In this document: positions 1-4,796 of the stretch, piece by piece
Position numbering within the stretch: position 1 is the stretch's first letter
Layout of the letters: each line of letters opens with the position of its first letter
Assembly (NCBI GenBank): GCA_946477505.1
Contig: CAMKYP010000056.1
Coordinates: 1 to 13,706, forward strand
Reading direction: 5' to 3'
Length of the DNA stretch: 13,706 bases
Source of the DNA: an uncultured Dechloromonas sp.
GTDB taxonomy: Bacteria; Pseudomonadota; Gammaproteobacteria; Burkholderiales; Rhodocyclaceae
Notes under the pieces: model-generated
What the model saw: the letters and a program-made list of their open reading frames with translations, nothing else
What the model was told of the DNA's origin: nothing
Database searches by the model: none
Translations under genes and position numbers: made by a program

Positions 1-206
1 TCGCGCCGACAGCTGACGGGCAAAAGGGCGAAATTGCGGCTTACACCGTGTGGAACACAGCGCTCAACTATCGCTTTGACAAGGCGCTGTCCGCATTCGT
101 CACCGGGAAGAACCTGTTCGACAAGACCTACATCGTTGATCGCACTCGTGGCATTCAAGTAGGCATGCCACGCCTGATTCAGGTTGGGGTGAAGTACGCT
201 TTCTGA
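1..206 (+). CDS. TonB-dependent outer-membrane receptor, C-terminal end (partial)
   Basis: An open frame enters from the left edge (first full codon at base 3) and stops at TGA 204-206, giving 67 residues. The fragment contains a WNTALNYRF strand, a GKNLFDKTY turn and a PRLIQVGVKYAF end. Alternating hydrophobic residues, the 'NLFDK-Y' turn and a terminal aromatic residue are typical of the last beta strands of TonB-dependent receptors, whose C-terminal Phe is recognised by the BAM assembly machinery. Such receptors import siderophores, cobalamin or metal chelates across the outer membrane using TonB/ExbBD energy. The plug domain and ligand-selective loops lie outside the window, so the substrate cannot be named. 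A terminator follows, so this gene is not co-transcribed with what lies downstream. Confidence 0.85.
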   Translation, partial: APTADGQKGEIAAYTVWNTALNYRFDKALSAFVTGKNLFDKTYIVDRTRGIQVGMPRLIQVGVKYAF

Positions 207-231
207 TTAGCGTCGATCGTTCGTGCATGAA

Positions 232-260
232 GGGGCTGGCTGATGTCAGCCCCTTTTGTT
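232..260 (+). terminator. Rho-independent terminator of the TonB-receptor gene
   Basis: GGGGCTG at 232-238 pairs with CAGCCCC at 247-253 (loop of about 8 nt), followed directly by TTTTGTT. It lies 26 nt after the receptor stop codon. The group II intron fragment begins immediately after the T-run. Confidence 0.88.
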
Positions 261-405
261 GTGCGCCCGGCACAGGCGCGATCTTGAAGGTGGAAGTCCT
301 TCCGCAAGCCGACTACAGCGAACGAAGTGAAGCGCAACTGCATGAGGGTGACAACGGAAGAAAAGAAGCAGCGTGAAGCCCTCTACCAAGGCGGCTAATT
401 ATCCC
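261..405 (+). mobile_element. Group II intron 5' fragment (truncated, no reverse transcriptase)
   Basis: The segment opens with GTGCGCCC, matching the GUGYG 5' boundary of bacterial group II introns. It continues with GAAGGTGGAAGTCCTTC, a stem with the conserved GGUGGAAGUCC element of domain I, and then a purine-rich stretch with CATGAGGGTGACAAC. No maturase/reverse-transcriptase frame and no domain V are present before the IS1595 element, so only the 5' end survives. The start lies exactly at the end of a terminator T-run, which is the known target preference of class C (terminator-targeting) introns. The right limit is approximate. The family call rests on recalled consensus, not an alignment. 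Confidence 0.6.
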
Positions 406-411
406 ACCTGA

Positions 412-419
412 AAATATAT
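412..419. repeat. Left 8-bp target-site duplication of the IS1595-family element
   Basis: AAATATAT directly precedes the left inverted repeat and is repeated exactly at 1461-1468. An 8-bp duplication is the size expected for IS1595-family transposition. Confidence 0.93.
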
Positions 420-440
420 GGCTCTGTCTGAATTAGCTGT
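420..440 (+). repeat. Left terminal inverted repeat of the IS1595-family element
   Basis: A 21-bp end, matching the right end at 1440-1460 except for two adjacent bases (positions 9 and 10: CT versus AG). Confidence 0.92.
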
Positions 441-487
441 AGATGCGATCTATATTGAAAGCATGGTTCTACCAAAGGAGGTGAATC

Positions 488-1447
488 ATGCGCCATATGG
501 CTTTTGTTGAGTTTCTCGGTCAGCTCAAGCAACTCACGCCGGAGCAGCGGAAGCGACTGGTTTGGCACTTGATGGGTCGAGAGTCAGCCCCGGCGCCACG
601 CGCTACAGCGCCGCTACCGGCACCAACGGGTTGCCCATACTGCAGCGCCGCTGTCGAGCGGCTGGGATCATGGGGGCAAAGTCACGGGCTCAAGCGCTAC
701 CGTTGCCGGGACTGTGGTCGAACCTTCAACGCCTTGACTGGCACGGCGTTGGCGCATCTGCGCAAGCGCGAACAATGGGCGCGCTACGCTGATGCCTTGA
801 TTGAGGGCGTCAGCCTGCGCGAGGCGGCCCGCCGTTGTCAGGTAGACAAGAACACCGCCTTCCGGTGGCGCCATCGCTTCCTGCGCGATGCGGCCGGGCA
901 CCGGGCCGAGCATGAGGCCGGGATCGTCGAGGCGGACGAAACCTTTTTTCTCGAATCCTTCAAAGGTCAGCGCCGCTTACCCCGGCCAGCCCGCCACCGG
1001 GGCGGCGTAGCCGGCAAGCGCCGCCTCAGCGCCGAGCAGATTCCGGTGCTCGTAGTACGTGACCGGAGCGGCCAAACCGCTGACTTCAAACTGGAAAAAC
1101 TCGATGCCGCACACGTGATGGCGGCGCTCCGACCGCTGGTCGATCAGGAGGCGATTCTGTGCTCCGACAGCGCCGGTGTTTATGCCGCCTTTGCCCGCGC
1201 CACCAGAATTGCCCACCGACCTCTCAATATCCAGCACTGCCCACGCGTCGTCGACGGCGTCTTCCACATCCAGAACGTCAACGCCTACGACAGTCGGCTC
1301 AAAGGCTGGATGCGTCGCTTTCACGGTGTGGCCACCAAATACCTGGAGAACTATCTGGGCTGGCGGCGCATGCTGGAACGCTACAAAACCACTGTCACCC
1401 CTGCCCTCTGCTTGGCAGAAGCTACTGGACGACATCTCAACAGCTAA
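488..1447 (+). CDS. IS1595-family (ISXO2-like) transposase
   Basis: A 319-residue DDE-type transposase that cuts and joins the ends of the surrounding element. The N-terminus carries a zinc ribbon (C49-x2-C52 and C73-x2-C76), followed by a helix-turn-helix-like stretch (SLREAARRCQVDKNTAFRWR, about 109-128) for end binding. The catalytic core has D150 in EADETFF, D227 in CSDSAG, the family-specific HIQNVNAYDSRLK block (H260, N263, N265) and E287 in YLENYLGW, which fits the DDNE arrangement of IS1595 elements. An excellent Shine-Dalgarno, AAAGGAGGTGA, ends 3 nt before ATG 488. The frame is intact and of normal length. Its last codons and stop overlap the right inverted repeat. Confidence 0.95.
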   Translation: MRHMAFVEFLGQLKQLTPEQRKRLVWHLMGRESAPAPRATAPLPAPTGCPYCSAAVERLGSWGQSHGLKRYRCRDCGRTFNALTGTALAHLRKREQWARYADALIEGVSLREAARRCQVDKNTAFRWRHRFLRDAAGHRAEHEAGIVEADETFFLESFKGQRRLPRPARHRGGVAGKRRLSAEQIPVLVVRDRSGQTADFKLEKLDAAHVMAALRPLVDQEAILCSDSAGVYAAFARATRIAHRPLNIQHCPRVVDGVFHIQNVNAYDSRLKGWMRRFHGVATKYLENYLGWRRMLERYKTTVTPALCLAEATGRHLNS

Positions 1448-1460
1448 TTCCTACAGAGCC
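1440..1460 (-). repeat. Right terminal inverted repeat of the IS1595-family element
   Basis: Reverse complement of the left end with 19 of 21 matches. It overlaps the transposase stop codon at 1445-1447. Confidence 0.92.
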
Positions 1461-1468
1461 AAATATAT
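1461..1468. repeat. Right 8-bp target-site duplication of the IS1595-family element
   Basis: AAATATAT, identical to 412-419. Confidence 0.93.
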
Positions 1469-1530
1469 TGCCTAGGGAAATGCTGAACAATTCACCTTGC
1501 CCCAAAGCGAGAGGCGTGCGAGGCGGATTT

Positions 1531-1560
1531 GATTGGGAAATCAGGCCTGATTTCCCAGTC
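1531..1560. repeat. 30-bp palindrome inside the IS5-family remnant
   Basis: Bases 1534-1557 are a perfect 24-bp palindrome centred on AGGCCT. It extends to 1531-1560 with one mismatched pair (1533/1558). Read on the minus strand it lies 42 nt after the transposase stop codon and 55 bp inside the element end. It could form a strong hairpin (terminator or cruciform) or bind a dimeric protein. There is no T-run, so a classical terminator is not well supported. Confidence 0.85.
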
Positions 1561-1601
1561 CAGTCGCTGTTTTTGCGGGGCGTTATGCCCATTTTCCGTT
1601 T

Positions 1602-1737
1602 TCAGGACGCACCTTGGGTGTTGGCGTCGAGTAGCCAACGGCGCGCCAGCACCAGATTGGCGAAGCCGAACAGCGAGAAGAGTTGGGCCGTGATCTTGGC
1701 CAAACCACGCTAGCTCGTCTTGCGGTGTCGGCCTAGC
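1602..1737 (-). pseudogene. C-terminal fragment of an IS5-family transposase, with an internal stop
   Basis: On the minus strand the frame reads LLGRHRKTS, then TAG (1712-1710), then RGLAKITAQLFSLFGFANLV and LARRWLLDANTQGAS, ending at TGA 1604-1602. The pattern KT-x-YRGLAKN-AQL-LFAL-NL is the conserved C-terminal end of many IS5-family transposases, and the TAG falls where a conserved Tyr is expected (TAC/TAT to TAG). About 35 family-like residues remain. The N-terminal catalytic part is absent, and upstream of about 1737 the frame no longer looks like the family. The fragment is dead twice over, by truncation and by a nonsense mutation. Confidence 0.65.
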
Positions 1738-1747
1738 AGTTCCAGGC

Positions 1748-1912
1748 ATGCCGCAGGGCTCGCCCGGGACGGAAAGCCAAAATTCAGTCGCTTATGATGT
1801 CATTTTGGTTAAATCCGATGGTGCGACCAAGGTTTATGCCCACCAGGAACCTGTTAAGAACGAAAAACTTGGAAAGTTACGTTCTCTGGCTGCTCAGGAA
1901 CTACAGCTTTGA
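1748..1912 (+). CDS. Short orphan reading frame, possible C-terminal remnant of an unknown gene
   Basis: A 54-codon frame runs from ATG 1748 to TGA 1910-1912. The part YDVILVKSDGATKVYAHQEP and then VKNEKLGKLRSLAAQELQL has a protein-like composition (hydrophobic strand, charged turn, amphipathic helix). The first 10-12 residues are low-complexity and probably not native, because they lie at the IS5 remnant junction. There is no convincing Shine-Dalgarno before ATG 1748. The likeliest explanation is the 3' end of a host gene whose 5' part was lost when the IS5 element was truncated. I do not recognise the family. It may also be chance. Confidence 0.3.
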   Translation: MPQGSPGTESQNSVAYDVILVKSDGATKVYAHQEPVKNEKLGKLRSLAAQELQL

Positions 1913-1981
1913 TGGTTAATCTGAATATTTGAACTTGGTAAATTTGCCCACTAAGCTGAAGGAACCAAGGTGGTACAGGGT

Positions 1982-1996
1982 TGTGAATGATTATCA
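1982..1996. promoter_or_regulatory. Fur-box-like palindrome upstream of the Met-rich protein gene
   Basis: TGTGAATGATTATCA matches the Fur 7-1-7 consensus TGATAATnATTATCA at 12 of the 14 specified positions. The longer sequence 1982-1998 is also an imperfect TGTGA-N7-TCACA palindrome, which resembles a CRP site with the wrong spacing (CRP uses N6). It lies 47 nt before ATG 2044, where a repressor could block transcription. A clear -35/-10 pair around it was not found. Confidence 0.4.
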
Positions 1997-2043
1997 CAGC
2001 AAGGAATCGGTCCCCTCTGAATTTCATCAAGGAGTAATGGAAC

Positions 2044-2520
2044 ATGAAAAATTTTCTGATAATTGGTTTGATGTCGCTGTTCATGCTCAGTGCTTTCAGT
2101 GTTCAGGCTGCCGACCCTAAACCTGCCGCGGATGACAAGGCTTTCCAAGAATATGCGAGCAAGATGCAGGCACACATGAAGTTGATGCAAGAGCAGATGC
2201 AGAAAATGCAGCAAACCACCGATCCAGCACAGCAGGAAAAGCTGCGCCAAGAGCATTGGGTGGCGATGGAGGAAGGCATGCGCATGATGCATGGTTCAGA
2301 CAGCATGCCGGGCTGCGGCATGATGATGGGGCCGATGCAGGGCGGCTCAGGCTGCTGCGGTGGCAGTGGCATGCATGGCATGGGATGGTGGAATCCCAAG
2401 GATGTGTCAACTCAGGCAATCAACCGACGCCAGCAGATGATGGGAACCTGCATGGGTATGCAGCAGCAAATGATGGATCAAATGATGCAGCACAATGGCA
2501 GTTGGATGCGCGGCCGCTGA
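2044..2520 (+). CDS. Exported methionine-rich protein, putative periplasmic metal (copper) binder
   Basis: A 158-residue protein with a clear signal peptide (hydrophobic core LIIGLMSLFMLSAF, likely cleavage after VQA at about 22). The mature part begins with a Gln/Met-rich helical region (KMQAHMKLMQEQMQKMQQ), then a Gly/Met/Cys-rich section with PGCGMMMGPMQGG, GSGCCGGSG and HGMGWW, and a Met/Gln-rich tail. There are 28 Met including the start (about 18%) and four Cys. Met clusters with scattered His and Cys are typical of periplasmic Cu(I)/Ag(I)-binding proteins, so copper handling is inferred; no named family was recognised. AAGGAG at 2029-2034 with 9-nt spacing sets the start. It stands alone and converges on the minus-strand gene at 2575-2814. 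Confidence 0.85.
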   Translation: MKNFLIIGLMSLFMLSAFSVQAADPKPAADDKAFQEYASKMQAHMKLMQEQMQKMQQTTDPAQQEKLRQEHWVAMEEGMRMMHGSDSMPGCGMMMGPMQGGSGCCGGSGMHGMGWWNPKDVSTQAINRRQQMMGTCMGMQQQMMDQMMQHNGSWMRGR

Positions 2521-2544
2521 TCGGCACATATTGGCAGTTCACGA

Positions 2545-2570
2545 CCCCCTTGGCCTGTTGTGGCAGGGGG
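2545..2570. terminator. Possible bidirectional terminator hairpin between convergent genes
   Basis: CCCCC (2545-2549) and GCC pair with GGC and GGGGG (2566-2570), with a small internal loop and a 6-nt apex. It lies between the convergent stop codons at 2520 and 2575. Neither side has a good T-run, so this is a structural call only. Confidence 0.4.
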
Positions 2571-2574
2571 ATGG

Positions 2575-2814
2575 TTATCTCTCCTGCTTGGGCGGAGTTT
2601 TTTCTTCGTGAACTGGATCATGCACGGTAGGGTTGGCACTAAACATGCTGCCCATCCAGTTGAGTATCTGAGAGATGTTGTTTTCATGGGTTGCATTCAG
2701 GCCGTGACCATGACCATCGCTATCAGTGTGATACATTGTTTTCCAGGTTGCCCAAGCCCCTATACTCACAATGACTACGATCAACGCGAACAGTATCGCT
2801 TTTCGAGTATTCAT
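2575..2814 (-). CDS. Small single-span membrane protein with His-containing tail, unknown function
   Basis: A 79-residue protein. Residues 1-5 (MNTRK) are positively charged, about 6-24 form one hydrophobic span, and the remainder is hydrophilic with His at 29, 35, 37 and 43 and further His-Asp/Glu pairs near the C-terminus (VHDPVHEE). Positive-inside topology would place the His-bearing tail in the periplasm. The gene is divergent from czcI, sharing a 177-bp intergenic region, and convergent with the Met-rich protein gene. Only a weak GTGAG Shine-Dalgarno lies before the start. No family was recognised. The His content and position suggest a metal-related accessory role, but this is inference. 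It could instead be a chance frame, although the N-terminal charge and span pattern argue against that. Confidence 0.6.
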   Translation of the reverse strand: MNTRKAILFALIVVIVSIGAWATWKTMYHTDSDGHGHGLNATHENNISQILNWMGSMFSANPTVHDPVHEEKTPPKQER

Positions 2815-2975
2815 TTGGTGCTCACTGACTATTTCTCATACAGTGCGCAAGAAATAATGCGCGGTTGTTAAATACTTCATAAGTGCAATGGTTACATCGC
2901 TGCTGCATTAACACCATCACTACTGCGATTTGACGAAACGTAGCAGATTGGCTTTTTTAATTCTGCGATATTAGC

Positions 2976-2984
2976 TGATAGAAT
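2976..2984 (+). promoter_or_regulatory. Candidate extended -10 promoter element for czcI
   Basis: TGATAGAAT contains the TGn extension followed by TAGAAT (5 of 6 to TATAAT). Its 3' end is 7 nt before the A of ATG 2992, so transcription would start at or next to the initiation codon. No good -35 lies 16-18 bp upstream, only the T-rich 2953-2958, which suits an extended -10 or activator-dependent promoter. Confidence 0.4.
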
Positions 2985-2991
2985 CCGCTTC

Positions 2992-3339
2992 ATGCGTCGT
3001 TGGCTTGCCGTTTTCCTGTTGGTCTTACTGTCACTCCAGACTACCTGGTCGGTGGCGGCTGCCTATTGCCAGCATGAAACGGGAGCCACTGCGCATCATT
3101 TTGGTCACCACGAGCACAAGCATCAGGCTGACGATAGAACTAAAGATACCAAAGGCCAACTATCTGGCATCGACAGTGATTGTGCTGTCTGCCATGCCAG
3201 CTGTATTGCAGTATTGACCAGTGTTGCCAATACCCAACTTGTTGCCGGTGGCGTAGCCGATCACCCTTGGTCTCCCCACTTTTTGACGTCGCCACCTAGC
3301 GATTTGCCTGAACGTCCAAACTGGTCTATCTCCGCCTGA
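2992..3339 (+). CDS. czcI: CzcI-type periplasmic metal-resistance accessory protein
   Basis: A 115-residue exported protein. A signal peptide covers about residues 1-23 (MRRWLAVFLLVLLSLQTTW, cleavage near VAAA). It is followed by YCQHE, a His cluster HHFGHHEHKH (35-44) and a DCAVCHASC motif with C64, C67, H68 and C71. This combination, directly before czcCBA, matches the CzcI family, small proteins implicated in controlling or buffering metal in the Czc system; the precise role is unsettled. No Shine-Dalgarno is visible before ATG 2992, and the likely -10 element ends 7 nt upstream, so the transcript may be leaderless. The His and Cys side chains would bind zinc or cobalt in the periplasm. 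Confidence 0.82.
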   Translation: MRRWLAVFLLVLLSLQTTWSVAAAYCQHETGATAHHFGHHEHKHQADDRTKDTKGQLSGIDSDCAVCHASCIAVLTSVANTQLVAGGVADHPWSPHFLTSPPSDLPERPNWSISA

Positions 3340-3431
3340 TCGGCGGGGTTGGGTTACTTTTCCCATATCAGTTTGCCGCAGCTTGAACTGCGCACTGTGC
3401 CATGCCGCTTGCGGGGTGGTGCCCCGCCGAT
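3332..3431 (+). promoter_or_regulatory. Competing hairpins between czcI and czcC (possible attenuator)
   Basis: Three pairings compete in the leader of czcC. CCGCC (3332-3336) pairs with GGCGG (3342-3346). GCGGGG (3411-3416) pairs with CCCCGC (3422-3427) around a 5-nt loop. The 10-nt ATCGGCGGGG (3339-3348) is perfectly complementary to CCCCGCCGAT (3422-3431), and this long-range pairing excludes both local hairpins. The last hairpin ends 27 nt before the Shine-Dalgarno of czcC. Mutually exclusive stems suggest RNA-level control of czcCBA relative to czcI, but no T-run is present and GC-rich DNA can give such matches by chance. Confidence 0.35.
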
Positions 3432-3464
3432 TCCCTGATGTGCCTTTCATCAATGGAGAATCGG

Positions 3465-4787
3465 ATGTACCGCCAACAACCAATTATCACTTTACTGGCC
3501 CGAACCTTTTTCGGATTTACGGTGCTTGCCAGCACCAACCTCTGGGCGCAGATGCAAAATGCGCCGTCGCCGATCGAGGCAGTACCTGCGCTTGCCAAGG
3601 AACCGACCGGAACCTTGACCCTTTCCACTGCAATTGATCTCGCGCTAACGGCCAATCCCGAACTATCTGCCGCAACCAACGAATTGCGAGCAGTCGAGGG
3701 AGCGGTGATTCAAGCAGGGATACTGCCGAACCCGGAAATTTCAACCTTGGTTGAAGATACGCAGAATAAGGCAACGCGAACCACAACCGTTCAGATCAGC
3801 CAATTAATCGAGTTAGGGGGCAGGCGTGCTGCACGGATTGTTTCCGCCGAGCGGGGACGGGATGTAGCCTCTGCCGACTTGGTGGCCAAGCGTCAGAGTA
3901 TCCGAGCTAGCGTCGTTGGCGCCTTCTTCGATGTCCTGGTGGCTCAAGAACGGATACTGCAAACAGAGGATTTGCTCGGCCTCGCCCAACGCGCTACCCA
4001 AGCTGCATCGCGCCGGGTTACGGCCGGCAAAATCTCACCCGTTGAGGAAACCAAGGCACGCGTTGCGGAGGCGTCTGCACGGGTGGAGTTGAATCAAGCC
4101 AAAGGCGATTTGGTCGCAGCACGAAATCGTCTGGCAGCGACCTGGGGAAGTAAGACACCACGATTTGGACAGGTCGAGGGGCGTACCGACAATCTGCCAG
4201 AAATCCTCTCCGCCGACGAGATCGATCGTCGCTTGAACAACTCTCCGGTACTTGCCCGTGCACGCCATGAGGCCGATCGTTTTGCGGCGCTTGCCGATGT
4301 CGAGCGGTCTCGGCGGATTCCAAACGTCACGGTCAGCCTGGGTTCAAAAAAGGTTGAAGAGCTTGGGCGCAACCAAACCATCGTGGGTGTCTCGATCCCA
4401 TTCCCGATATTCGACCGCAACCAGGGCAATGTGCATGAAGCACTGCGGCGGGCCGATAAGGCTCGGGATGAATTCAGCGCCACCGAGGTTCGCTTGAGCT
4501 CGGAAGTTACGCAAAATCAGGAGCGCCTAAAGGCACTGGTCGTTGAAGCTCAAGCTCTGCAAAGCGAAATTTTGCCGGGCGCACGCAGCGCCTATGACGC
4601 AGCCAGTAAAGGGTTCGAGCTTGGGAAATTCAGTTTTCTGGAAGTCCTGGATGCTCAACGCACCTTCTTTCAGGCAAGAGCCCAATACCTGAAAAGTTTG
4701 TCTGAGGCGCATCGGACTGCTGCCGAACTGGAGCGTGTTCTGGGCTCCACCAATTCAATGTCATCCGCCATGCCAAGCCGTCCGTAG
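3465..4787 (+). CDS. czcC: CzcC-type outer-membrane channel of the RND efflux complex
   Basis: A 440-residue TolC/OEP-family protein forming the outer-membrane exit of the CzcCBA pump. ATG 3465 is preferred because GGAG lies 6 nt upstream and the protein then starts with a signal peptide (MYRQQPIITLLARTFFGF, cleavage near NLWA-Q); the same frame is open back to 3402 but adds a non-signal-like stretch. After a short linker come the two OEP repeats: LTLSTAIDLALTANPELSAA opening the first, long alanine/arginine-rich coiled-coil helices around ETKARVAEASARVELNQAKG, and the second repeat ending with GKFSFLEVLDAQRTFFQAR, a hallmark of this family. Length fits CzcC. It lies 125 nt after czcI, and its stop codon overlaps the Shine-Dalgarno of czcB. 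Confidence 0.92.
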   Translation: MYRQQPIITLLARTFFGFTVLASTNLWAQMQNAPSPIEAVPALAKEPTGTLTLSTAIDLALTANPELSAATNELRAVEGAVIQAGILPNPEISTLVEDTQNKATRTTTVQISQLIELGGRRAARIVSAERGRDVASADLVAKRQSIRASVVGAFFDVLVAQERILQTEDLLGLAQRATQAASRRVTAGKISPVEETKARVAEASARVELNQAKGDLVAARNRLAATWGSKTPRFGQVEGRTDNLPEILSADEIDRRLNNSPVLARARHEADRFAALADVERSRRIPNVTVSLGSKKVEELGRNQTIVGVSIPFPIFDRNQGNVHEALRRADKARDEFSATEVRLSSEVTQNQERLKALVVEAQALQSEILPGARSAYDAASKGFELGKFSFLEVLDAQRTFFQARAQYLKSLSEAHRTAAELERVLGSTNSMSSAMPSRP

Positions 4788-4796
4788 GAGCAAGCT

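Larger units (their letters stand above)
420..1460 (+). mobile_element. Complete IS1595-family insertion sequence (1041 bp)
   Basis: Both ends are visible. The left inverted repeat at 420-440 begins GGCTCTGTCTGAATTAGC; the right one at 1440-1460 reads, on the minus strand, GGCTCTGTAGGAATTAGC. They match at 19 of 21 positions. Identical AAATATAT octamers flank the element, so it arrived by a simple transposition and has not rearranged since. One transposase gene fills it, and its stop codon lies inside the right inverted repeat. The intact frame, matching ends and unmutated duplication suggest a recent and possibly active insertion. It landed in AT-rich DNA between the group II intron fragment and an IS5-family remnant, 3 bp from the CTAG that borders the remnant. 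Confidence 0.93.
1476..1740 (-). mobile_element. Right-end remnant of an IS5-family element
   Basis: CTAG at 1472-1475, a YTAR-type IS5 target, is followed by GGAAATGCTGAACAATTC, which resembles the GGAA-x-TGC-x-GAA form of IS5-family ends. Inside lies the 3' end of a transposase frame on the minus strand (1602-1737). The transposase N-terminal half and the other end are missing, so the element was truncated near 1740. The exact left limit is not visible. The family call relies on the transposase C-terminal motif plus the end sequence. Confidence 0.6.

Noticed and set aside
1492..1749. 85-codon minus-strand frame over the IS5 remnant
   Set aside because: It is out of frame with the recognisable transposase C-terminus (1602-1737) and reads through the palindrome; a shadow frame.
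1982..1998. CRP binding site (TGTGA-TCACA)
   Set aside because: The half-sites are separated by 7 bases instead of 6; the Fur 7-1-7 fit is better.
3181..3206. CAVCH in CzcI as a cytochrome c haem-attachment site (CXXCH)
   Set aside because: The motif is DCAVCHASC in a small His-rich protein next to czcCBA, which fits CzcI metal ligands; nothing else suggests a c-type cytochrome.
3402..3464. Upstream start for czcC at 3402
   Set aside because: The added residues do not resemble a signal peptide; ATG 3465 has GGAG at proper spacing and a good signal sequence.
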